Source: Hyphomicrobiales bacterium
Lineage (GTDB): Bacteria; Pseudomonadota; Alphaproteobacteria; Rhizobiales; Beijerinckiaceae
Assembly (NCBI GenBank): GCA_947374125.1
Contig: CANCAR010000032.1
Coordinates: 1 to 17,974 of the forward strand
Length of the DNA: 17,974 bases
Reading direction: 5' to 3'
Positions 6,761 through 13,183 of the stretch are shown here, one piece after another. Under the pieces are notes generated by a model that saw only the letters and a program-made list of their open reading frames with translations, ran no database searches and was not told the origin of the DNA. The stretch's first letter is position 1; every line of letters starts with the position of its first letter. The translations under genes and the position numbers were made by a program.

Positions 6761-6970
6761 TCAATAAATTCCATCATTTCTAGCTATTTTTTTTATTTTC
6801 GAACCCTGCTTTCGTAATTTTTTAGCATAAATTTTTTCTTTCTCGACCTCCTCTTGCCTTGAATATCTTATTCCGGGAAATATTAATATAATACAATCAG
6901 AGGTTACATTGATTTTTTTACTCTTTTCATTGCATATATTTCGCGTGACAAATCGGATAACGTTCGACAT
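6761..6970 (-). CDS. Small basic protein, unrecognised
   Basis: 69 aa beginning MSNVIRFV, a start I associate with short conserved proteins of Hyphomicrobiales, though the rest does not match them. The C-terminal half is highly charged (RQEEVEKEKIYAKKLRKQGSK). AGGGAG stands 8 bases before the ATG, which supports translation. Base composition is clearly more AT-rich than the neighbours. It is the first gene leftward from the divergent promoter region, just ahead of the lipoprotein gene. It may be a real small gene or a decayed remnant. Confidence 0.5.
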   Translation of the reverse strand: MSNVIRFVTRNICNEKSKKINVTSDCIILIFPGIRYSRQEEVEKEKIYAKKLRKQGSKIKKIARNDGIY

Positions 6971-7030
6971 ACCATAAGCTCCCTAAGGTCATTGGCGAAT
7001 CGACACATGTCAACAATGGCGTCGATATGG

Positions 7031-7077
7031 TTAATGTTTTGCTAACGAATTTAATGGCAGAATCAGGTTAACGTTAA
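7031..7077. promoter_or_regulatory. CtrA-like half sites in the divergent promoter region
   Basis: TTAA-N7-CTAA at 7031-7045 is one base from the CtrA consensus TTAA-N7-TTAA. A palindrome TTAACGTTAA follows at 7068-7077, and a GANTC methylation site (GATTC) at 7087-7091 or adjacent. The region lies 45-90 bases before the DUF2336 gene and could also serve the divergent small gene and lipoprotein. Cell-cycle control is plausible but unproven. Confidence 0.4.
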
Positions 7078-7121
7078 TGAAGAGTTGATTCGATATTTTA
7101 ATTCTAGGTCGGGCTTTAGAG

Positions 7122-8120
7122 ATGACGAACAGAGTTGCAGTTGGTTCCGTGGTTAATAATATCGAGGCATCCTTGATTGGGATGAACGGTTTAACACTTG
7201 CAACAATCTCAGATCATCTTCGTGACATGGCGGAAGATCTAAAGCTAATTATACCGCACACTTCCGAAAGCGTTGCTTGTCTATGCGTTGAAAAGCTATT
7301 GCGGGGTGGATTGATAACCCCATGCTTGGCGGACGTTTTTCTTCGCCGTGAAGACCGTTCCTCAATCATTGTTTTATCTGAAATATCAGAACTAACGGCG
7401 GGAACCGTCGAGGCTCTTGCACAGACGGCAAACCTTGTCATGACACGAGCAATTGCGGGTCGCAGCGATCTGTCCGAAAAGGTAGTATGCCTACTCACCG
7501 ACCGGAATGATCCCGTCATCGACCAGATATTGGCCGAGCATACGGAAATTGTTTTGCCAGAAACGGCGTTGCGAGCATTAACGCGGCGTGCGTTGACGGA
7601 TGCTTCACTTGCCCGTCGACTGCTCACGCGGAGCGATATGAGCACCAACTTCCGAGCGGCCCTGTTTGCGCACGCATCACCCCGTCAGAGAATGAATATT
7701 CTCATCACAGCCGATGCTTTGGCCCCATCGCGGCCTCATATGGTCGATCAGTCGCGGATTGAAGCCATTCATGCAGCGGTTGATCAGGGCGATGCGAACC
7801 AACTGACTACCTATCTATCCGATGCACTCGCCATTCCTTATGCCACACTCTATTCCATCTTGGGAGATACCTCTGGGGTGATGCTCGCATTAGCGTTGAT
7901 GGCGGTGGATGCGTCGGAGCCGCTCATCAGGCAAGCCTGTCGTTCTGCCGCCGCCCGTAACATGGGCCTTCCAGGCGGTGTCGAGGATGTGATGGAGACC
8001 ATCCGCTCGCCATCTGCTCGCTGGCTTATGGCATCCATCGCGGAAGCTGTTGTAAACACGGCACCGCTCACCGCGGATCAGCGGACGCTTTCTCAATCAA
8101 GCGAGCGGCGCATCGCCTGA
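7122..8120 (+). CDS. DUF2336 family protein
   Basis: 332 aa, soluble, mostly helical. Family features are the alternating short helical repeats with conserved L-R, D-x-V-I-x-x-I-L and A-L-A-R type blocks, such as LTDRNDPVIDQILAEHTE, LPETALRALTRRAL, LARRLLTRSDM, and a later HEAT-like half with VDQGDANQLTTYLSDAL and LALALMAVDASEPLIRQACRSAA. DUF2336 is widespread in alphaproteobacteria; its biochemical role is not settled. It is monocistronic, divergent from the lipoprotein pair, and its stop is five bases from the convergent DUF1491 stop. Upstream TTAA motifs suggest possible CtrA control. Confidence 0.85.
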   Translation: MTNRVAVGSVVNNIEASLIGMNGLTLATISDHLRDMAEDLKLIIPHTSESVACLCVEKLLRGGLITPCLADVFLRREDRSSIIVLSEISELTAGTVEALAQTANLVMTRAIAGRSDLSEKVVCLLTDRNDPVIDQILAEHTEIVLPETALRALTRRALTDASLARRLLTRSDMSTNFRAALFAHASPRQRMNILITADALAPSRPHMVDQSRIEAIHAAVDQGDANQLTTYLSDALAIPYATLYSILGDTSGVMLALALMAVDASEPLIRQACRSAAARNMGLPGGVEDVMETIRSPSARWLMASIAEAVVNTAPLTADQRTLSQSSERRIA

Positions 8121-8125
8121 AGCCG

Positions 8126-8467
8126 TTACCCTTCAGGATCAAGAAAAGCCCGACCACCCCGGTCCTCAACCTCGATCATCCAGAGGTCAGGATCAAACCG
8201 GATTTCCCGGAGCATTCTTTCTTCAACCGCGAGGGGTTCCCCCTCCAAAATAATCGCCTCAAATCGACGCTCTGAACGATCCTCGATGTCCATATCAGGT
8301 AAACCCGGCGCATAGAGCGAGGCGCGCCCGTCAAGCCAATCCACCTTTATAAAAATCGCTCCGGCCTCCGCCGCGCCGCGCCGCCGCAACACAGCCACCA
8401 CCCCTTCAACCGCGCATCGCCTCAGATAGGCCGATACCCAGATGTCTGATCGCAGCCGCGCGGTCAT
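8126..8467 (-). CDS. DUF1491 family protein
   Basis: 113 aa. The match is essentially full length: SDIWVSAYLRRC at the start, VLRRRGAAEAGAIFIKVD, RASLYAPG, ERRFE, RMLREIRFDPDLWMIEVEDR and FLDPEG at the end. The family is small, cytosolic and of unknown function, and is usual in alphaproteobacteria. It is the last gene of the leftward operon with the histidine kinase and the peptidoglycan-binding protein, starting six bases after the latter's stop. Confidence 0.9.
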   Translation of the reverse strand: MTARLRSDIWVSAYLRRCAVEGVVAVLRRRGAAEAGAIFIKVDWLDGRASLYAPGLPDMDIEDRSERRFEAIILEGEPLAVEERMLREIRFDPDLWMIEVEDRGGRAFLDPEG

Positions 8468-8473
8468 GCAGGG

Positions 8474-9208
8474 TCACTCAAGCGCAAGTCCAGACGCTTT
8501 CGCGAGCAGCGGTTTGGTTACACCATCGATTTCACCGGTGGGAGGCAAATGCTTGTCCTTTTGAAACCGAACAATCGACTCCCGCAACGCCGATGATTTC
8601 AAACCATCCGGTGAGATAGGCCCGTAGCCCATTTTGTTCAAAGCTCGCTGGGCACCCAACACGATCTTTTCAGGCTTTGGCGCTGCGTGGGAAACCAAGG
8701 CACCAACCGGATCGGTAAGGGCACGCTCCGGCACGGGCAGAGGCGGCGCAAAGACCTGTTTGGAGTCGGCTGAGGCGACTAGGCTCACCGGAACAATCGG
8801 CTTCGTCGCCGAACCCGTCAAGGCAGGAACAGGAACCGGAACAGGCGTCGCATCTACCTTGTCCGGGCGGCGGGGTGGCTGTGGCGCGCTGTCCGGCACT
8901 GTTTCCGCCGTCGGACGTGCAAAAAGGCTAAAAGGATTCAATGCCCCCAGCCCCCGCCAAAGCGAAGGAACATCGACAATGGAGGTCGTCCGAACCGTCT
9001 TTTGGAGATAGAGCGCATTGGTCACGAAGGCGAAGGTCACGGCCAAAAGCATCAGCCCAACCATCAGCCGACCGGGTGCCGCCATAAGACGCTTCACCTT
9101 TGGTGCCCGGGGCCGCTTGTCCGAGGCATGGTCGCTGGGCCCCTCATAGGCAACAAAACCTTCATCCTCAAAAGCGGGCTCCCGGCGTTTGGATCGGTCG
9201 TTACGCAT
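8474..9208 (-). CDS. Single-pass membrane protein with a peptidoglycan-binding domain
   Basis: 244 aa from the ATG at 9208. This start is chosen because it overlaps the kinase stop as ATGCGTAA, an eight-base coupling; an upstream in-frame start at 9241 would overlap much more. The order is a cytoplasmic charged tail (1-46), one membrane helix (about 47-66, LMVGLMLLAVTFAFV), a long Pro/Val/Ala-rich periplasmic linker, and a C-terminal PG_binding_1-like domain (about 180-244) with QRALNKMGYGPISPDG and SIVRFQKDKHLPPTGEID. The likely role is to anchor to or sense the cell wall, possibly in connection with the kinase encoded just upstream. Confidence 0.85.
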   Translation of the reverse strand: MRNDRSKRREPAFEDEGFVAYEGPSDHASDKRPRAPKVKRLMAAPGRLMVGLMLLAVTFAFVTNALYLQKTVRTTSIVDVPSLWRGLGALNPFSLFARPTAETVPDSAPQPPRRPDKVDATPVPVPVPALTGSATKPIVPVSLVASADSKQVFAPPLPVPERALTDPVGALVSHAAPKPEKIVLGAQRALNKMGYGPISPDGLKSSALRESIVRFQKDKHLPPTGEIDGVTKPLLAKASGLALE

Positions 9209-10907
9209 AGGCGCGCTCGCGATGGTTCGTTGTGCCGTCAATGGACGAAGAATGGGAAGGAACGTCCGGTGCCATGAACGTCACGATTACGCGAGTCCCA
9301 GCCCCGGGCCTGCTCATGACATCAAAATGTCCCTGATGCTGCCGTACAATATCTCGGACGATACCAAGCCCAAGGCCTTGTCCTTTCGGCGCGTCTTGCC
9401 CGGCAGCGCTACCCCGGAAAAACGGCTCTCCCAAACGGGGTAAGTCGCCTTGCAAAACGCCAATCCCATTATCCTCAACCGTTAAACGAATTTTTTCACC
9501 CTCGCGAATAGCTCGCACAGTCACCGTCCCTTCCGGCGCAAATTTTAATCCGTTCGAAATCAGGTTGATTAAAATCTGCCGAAACGCGTGGCGGCTCCCC
9601 GACAGCAGCGGCACATCGGCTGCAACCTCCCAACTCAATTGAGCGCGCTGGGCTTCAACGTTCAAGCGCATAATGCCGACCGCTTCGCCAATCAATTCAG
9701 CCAGATCGACCTTCTCACCCTCAATATCCATCGGCTCGACCGGTACGGCTGCGTTTGGCAAATTGTTCACGAGGTCGAGCATATGGCGCGCCGAGGTTCC
9801 GATAATGCGGGCATAATCGCCCCGCTTCGGATCATCCGCGGTAATAATCGAGGGATCGCCAAGACACTCCGCAAATCCGATAATCGCGGTCAAAGGCGTC
9901 CGCAATTCATGGCCAAGCCGCGCGACTTCCAGCGAGGAAGCCGGTAGCTCGGGAAAAATGACCGCTGTATCCGTAATCGGCCGATAACAGGCCACGATCT
10001 CGGCCTGCCGCGTGATTGGATTAAGAACCGAACGGGCGAGACGTATCTCAAATTCACGATAGGGGTCAGGCCCAGAATGTCCTTCCGCACCGGGTTCGCA
10101 TTTCATCCGAACGAGAGCTTCCGCACCATTTGCGCCATGGTTCACATCGGATAGCGCCTTTAAAAAGGCCGGTCCGCTGCCCAGATGCAACCGAGTGATA
10201 ACAGTCTTATCACCGAGGGTTTCTGGCGTAATACCCATCAAGCGGCAAAAAGCAGCATTCGCGCCAATCACACCGCCGCTGTCGTCGTGTCGGATCACAC
10301 CAATATCGGATAGGCCAGAAAGCGCCCGCCACCGATCATCAGAGAACCGACGCACCATTTCTCGCTTCGCCTCGCGTTTAGACCAATACAATGCGCCCCA
10401 TAGGGTTGCTGCAATCGCGATGAGCGCCGCCGCAAGAAGGCCACCATCCGAGCGTACCCCGCCAAGGCCCAACAGACCCGCTATATCAAGCGAAATGAGG
10501 ATGCCAGCCAGCAACGCACCCGCGCTTCCGGCCAAAATAGCGCCTTCTAGAATAAAGGGCAGCAGAGCCAAAGGCCCGGAGGCGCCGCCTACCAGCGTCG
10601 GAAAGACCGCAAATGCCGCCACAGAGAGCGCAAACCCAACCCGCAAGCCGCCGAGCCGAGACACGGCCAGGGCAACAATGATCTGAAAGAAAAGCACCGC
10701 CCCACCCACCAAAACGGCGCGCGGCATCAAGCCCGGCATCGCGAGCCAGAGCATGATGGGTACAATGCCAAGCCCGCCCAATGCCAGACGAGAGCCAATG
10801 AACCACCGATGCGCCGCAAACGTCGCATCCGAAGGACTTATGGAACGGTGGACACAATCGCCCAACACTTCAACCCAACGTTCTGCGAAGGGAATTCGAC
10901 CAATCAC
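9201..10907 (-). CDS. Membrane PAS-type sensor histidine kinase, DivJ/PleC-like
   Basis: 568 aa, GTG start at 10907 with a G-rich segment upstream. Several hydrophobic helices (about 40-175, five to six passes) precede a PAS-like domain (about 193-315). The kinase core follows: H box LGHELRTPLTAIIGFAE with phospho-acceptor His333, N box around 445-456, G1 DNGIG (479-483), F box EPFFRG (494-499), G2 GQGLGLGI (509-516). The H-box sequence is of the type found in DivJ/PleC/PdhS kinases that act on DivK in the CtrA cell-cycle circuit. The promoter region carries CtrA-type sites. No response regulator is adjacent, which fits a kinase acting on a remote partner. It is the first gene of an operon with the peptidoglycan-binding and DUF1491 genes. 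Confidence 0.88.
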   Translation of the reverse strand: MIGRIPFAERWVEVLGDCVHRSISPSDATFAAHRWFIGSRLALGGLGIVPIMLWLAMPGLMPRAVLVGGAVLFFQIIVALAVSRLGGLRVGFALSVAAFAVFPTLVGGASGPLALLPFILEGAILAGSAGALLAGILISLDIAGLLGLGGVRSDGGLLAAALIAIAATLWGALYWSKREAKREMVRRFSDDRWRALSGLSDIGVIRHDDSGGVIGANAAFCRLMGITPETLGDKTVITRLHLGSGPAFLKALSDVNHGANGAEALVRMKCEPGAEGHSGPDPYREFEIRLARSVLNPITRQAEIVACYRPITDTAVIFPELPASSLEVARLGHELRTPLTAIIGFAECLGDPSIITADDPKRGDYARIIGTSARHMLDLVNNLPNAAVPVEPMDIEGEKVDLAELIGEAVGIMRLNVEAQRAQLSWEVAADVPLLSGSRHAFRQILINLISNGLKFAPEGTVTVRAIREGEKIRLTVEDNGIGVLQGDLPRLGEPFFRGSAAGQDAPKGQGLGLGIVRDIVRQHQGHFDVMSRPGAGTRVIVTFMAPDVPSHSSSIDGTTNHRERAYA

Positions 10908-11083
10908 GCACTGCCCCCACTATTGCCCAACAACCGTCAGCCGGTTCCGAATCTGGAAATACAGTGTGATGCAGGGACCTTAAACCTTCGCTAAATTTCC
11001 CGCTCAGAGTTTTGTCGATTTCGAGCAATTCTTAACAAAAGACCGATCAAAGGTTAACAAAACAGACAAACGTCGCCCAATTT

Positions 11084-11098
11084 TTAAAGATGGATTAA
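11084..11098. promoter_or_regulatory. CtrA binding box, TTAA-N7-TTAA
   Basis: TTAAAGATGGATTAAC contains both TTAA halves at exact seven-base spacing plus the trailing C, the full alphaproteobacterial CtrA consensus. It lies 118 bases before the DUF5330-like ATG and 177 bases from the kinase GTG on the other strand. Two TTAAC half sites to the left suggest cooperative binding. Confidence 0.65.
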
Positions 11099-11170
11099 CC
11101 ACGCTTACAATCTATGCGTGTCAGATGTGGGTAGAGCCACAATCGGAGATTTGCAGTCGAGCATCAAGGG

Positions 11171-11200
11171 CTTACAAGAAAATCACGATCGCGTTGTAAG
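11171..11200. other. Inverted repeat in the leader of the DUF5330-like gene
   Basis: CTTACAA and TTGTAAG, separated by 16 bases, end 15 bases before the ATG at 11216. It could be an operator or an mRNA hairpin covering the ribosome-binding region. Confidence 0.4.
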
Positions 11201-11215
11201 ATAAAAGTTTATGCC

Positions 11216-11686
11216 ATGGGTTTTGTGATCAGATCACTGTTTGTTATCGGCGTTCTGTATTTGCTTTCACCCATGCGGGCGGCATTGCCGGAGTGGCTTG
11301 CCCATCCGGCGGCGGGGCAGAGCGTGCAAGCCCAAGCCATTACGCCTGCCCAAGCCATTGCGCCTGCCCAAGCCATTGCGCCAACCCTTGCGAGCCTTTC
11401 AACCAAAACCGGTGTGCCCGTTGGCGTAAGCGTCGAAGCTTTGGGCAAAGCCGCCATTGCTGCCTGCAAAGGCCATGAGAAAGCTTGCCTTGACGCTGCG
11501 AGCACGACCATAAAAGGCGGTAGTGTCGGCGATGCCATTGAAGCCCTGTTGAAACAAAACGATGGCCTTGTGCCCGCAAGCGACAAAGTAAAGCCGGTTG
11601 CGATGCTCGAAACCGCGCCCGACGCCATGGCCATTCCGCTCCCGCCCCGGCGTGAGCCTGCGATCACGACGCAGAAGAAGATTTAA
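11216..11686 (+). CDS. Small exported protein, DUF5330-like
   Basis: 156 aa. An N-terminal hydrophobic segment (about 4-22, FVIRSLFVIGVLYLLSP) acts as signal or anchor. A spacer with the repeated motif PAQAIA follows, then a small helical domain with two cysteines (IAACKGHEKACLDAA) that probably form a disulfide in the periplasm, and a Pro-rich basic tail. Length, layout and position between the kinase and SufE fit DUF5330 proteins of Hyphomicrobiales. Function is unknown. It is followed by SufE after 55 bases. No strong RBS precedes the ATG, and a five-codon ORF overlaps it. Confidence 0.65.
   Translation: MGFVIRSLFVIGVLYLLSPMRAALPEWLAHPAAGQSVQAQAITPAQAIAPAQAIAPTLASLSTKTGVPVGVSVEALGKAAIAACKGHEKACLDAASTTIKGGSVGDAIEALLKQNDGLVPASDKVKPVAMLETAPDAMAIPLPPRREPAITTQKKI
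11327..11380 (+). repeat. 18-base tandem repeat within the DUF5330-like gene
   Basis: Three units of 18 bases: the second and third are identical (CCTGCCCAAGCCATTGCG, 11345-11362 and 11363-11380), the first is diverged (11327-11344). They code for the PAQAIA-type spacer. Units are a multiple of three, so copy-number change would keep the frame and vary spacer length. Confidence 0.8.
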
Positions 11687-11741
11687 TCTCGACCGATCAA
11701 GCGACACGCTCTACACCAGTCCTCTACCGAAGGGATTGGTT

Positions 11742-12173
11742 ATGGCCGCGCGTTTTGAAGAGATCATCGAAAATTTCGGCTTTCTGGACGATTGGGAAGA
11801 CCGCTACCGCTATCTGATCGAGCTTGGCAAAGATCTTCCCCCGCTGAATGCTGACGAGATGAACGAGGAAACCCGCGTCAAAGGCTGCGCCAGCCAGGTG
11901 TGGGTTATCCCCTCGGTGGAGCGTTCCGGCGCGGAACCCATCCTCAGCTTTCGCGGCCAAAGCGACGCGCATATCGTCAAAGGCCTCGTTGCCTTAACGG
12001 TCGCGCTTTATTCCGGCCACACCGCGTCCGACATTCTAGCCATTGATGCGCTCGACCTCTTCCGCAGCATCGGGCTGGCCGAACATCTCACCCCGCAGCG
12101 CTCGAACGGCGTGCGCTCGATGATCGAGCGCATCCGCCAAGACGCCAAACACGCCCTACCCCCTAAACCCTAA
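11742..12173 (+). CDS. sufE: SufE family sulfur-acceptor protein
   Basis: 143 aa from the ATG at 11742, with GAAGGG seven bases upstream; a longer frame runs upstream but covers the previous gene. SufE takes persulfide sulfur from the cysteine desulfurase SufS and passes it to the SufBCD scaffold for iron-sulfur cluster assembly. Visible features are the N-terminal IIENFGFLDDWEDRYRYLIELGK, the catalytic RVKGCASQVW loop with Cys49, the central VKGLVALTVALYSG helix, and the C-terminal LTPQRSNGVRSMIERI. Length equals the family norm. Other suf genes are not adjacent, as is usual for this locus in Hyphomicrobiales. Confidence 0.93.
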   Translation: MAARFEEIIENFGFLDDWEDRYRYLIELGKDLPPLNADEMNEETRVKGCASQVWVIPSVERSGAEPILSFRGQSDAHIVKGLVALTVALYSGHTASDILAIDALDLFRSIGLAEHLTPQRSNGVRSMIERIRQDAKHALPPKP

Positions 12174-12185
12174 ACCCTAAACCCT
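12161..12185. repeat. Telomere-like (CCCTAAA)n tandem repeat at convergent gene ends
   Basis: Three full CCCTAAA units (12161-12181) plus a partial fourth. The sufE stop TAA (12171-12173) and the DUF6456 stop (TAG, 12179-12177 on the minus strand) both fall inside it. With a period of seven the repeat offers stops in all three frames on both strands. Resemblance to plant telomere repeats is coincidental. Confidence 0.85.
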
Positions 12186-12998
12186 CTCCTCATCCGCCCA
12201 CACCACAATCCCCTTCGAGCGATCCCGCCCTTTCGCCTCGCTGTCCAAGCCGTAATGCGCGGCCAAGCGGGCAAGCGCCAGCGAGAGCACCAGCTTGGCC
12301 GAGCGCGGCGGCCATCCGCGTTCGCGCTCCACGAGATCAAGCCCCTTGAGATAGCAGCAAATATCCAGAAGCAATCCGGCCATATCGGCCCCCACCGCCT
12401 CCAACGCCAGCTCCATTCTTTGCCGGGCCGCGATCATTGCATCGCTCAGCGAGCCGCCTCGGCCAGAGCTGGACCCCGCCCCAAACTGCCCCCAATCCAT
12501 CGTGGTGCGCGGGTTGAGACCCGTTCGCTCAAAATCCGCCCGCAACCGCTCGCCCGCGGCAAAACAAACGGGCTCAATCAGCGGCCTGCCATCCGCCCCC
12601 TTGCGCCGCGCGAGCCAAGCCAGCGGACTTTCGCGCCGATCCACCAAAACCCGCTCGACGCCTTGCGCCGTCGTCCGATCCTCAATCTCGAACCCCTCGG
12701 CCAATTCCTGCGGCAGCCGATCAACAACGGTTTGCGCCACCGCCCGCCCCGCATCGGTCAGCGTCAACCGCGCGGTTTCGCCTCGACCACCCCATATAGC
12801 CCACCCCGCCGCCACCAGACGCTCGCAGAGGGTGGACTTAATCTGCCCCACCGCCAGCGTCACCCCACGCTTGGAAGCTGCTACCGAAACATAATCCGAC
12901 CGCACCGAGCGCGTGGCAAAACACCCCTCCCCCGCAAGCTCCCGCAGTGCCATCGCCATAGCCCTCGTTAAGCCAATCCCCTTCTGCTCTTCCCGCAT
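12177..12998 (-). CDS. DUF6456 domain protein with N-terminal helix-turn-helix
   Basis: 273 aa from the second of two tandem ATGs: AAAGGAGG ends six bases before the ATG at 12998 and only three before the one at 13001. Residues about 10-90 look like a winged-helix or MarR-like DNA-binding region (VTLAVGQIKSTLCERLVAAGW, ARLTLTDAGRAVA). The C-terminal two thirds match DUF6456: ESPLAWLARRKGADGRPLIEP, AGERLRADFERTGLNPRTTMDWG, DAMIAARQRMELALEAVG, LLLDICCYLKGLDLVERERGWPPRSAK. It probably binds DNA as a regulator; targets are unknown. It is monocistronic and convergent with sufE. Confidence 0.85.
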   Translation of the reverse strand: MREEQKGIGLTRAMAMALRELAGEGCFATRSVRSDYVSVAASKRGVTLAVGQIKSTLCERLVAAGWAIWGGRGETARLTLTDAGRAVAQTVVDRLPQELAEGFEIEDRTTAQGVERVLVDRRESPLAWLARRKGADGRPLIEPVCFAAGERLRADFERTGLNPRTTMDWGQFGAGSSSGRGGSLSDAMIAARQRMELALEAVGADMAGLLLDICCYLKGLDLVERERGWPPRSAKLVLSLALARLAAHYGLDSEAKGRDRSKGIVVWADEERV

Positions 12999-13183
12999 CA
13001 TTCGCCTCCTTTGACGTTAGGTCAGTTTAAGGAGACTATTATCCTATTAATAAGAATGTCAAGCATTTTAGGAAAAATATCTTTAACCCCTCAGCGGCCT
13101 TGCCAAACACATTACGTTACGTAATATCGCAAATCCGCCTGCGTATCCGGCGAGCGTGTTTTGAGCGCAGTCGGATACGAGCA

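Larger units (their letters stand above)
10908..11215. promoter_or_regulatory. Divergent promoter region of the kinase operon and DUF5330-like gene
   Basis: A 308-base gene-free region. It holds two TTAACAAAA direct repeats (11032-11040 and 11054-11062), a perfect CtrA-type box (11084-11098) and a 7-pair inverted repeat (11171-11177 with 11194-11200) close to the rightward start. No clear sigma-70 pair was identified. Confidence 0.55.

Noticed and set aside
12161..12185. Functional telomere or linear replicon end
   Set aside because: Only about 3.5 repeat units placed between two convergent core genes, with normal sequence on both sides.
13100..13183. Upstream TTG extension of the restriction enzyme
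   Set aside because: The added residues are basic and unlike the family start, and the ATG at 13184 fits the usual MmeI N-terminus length.
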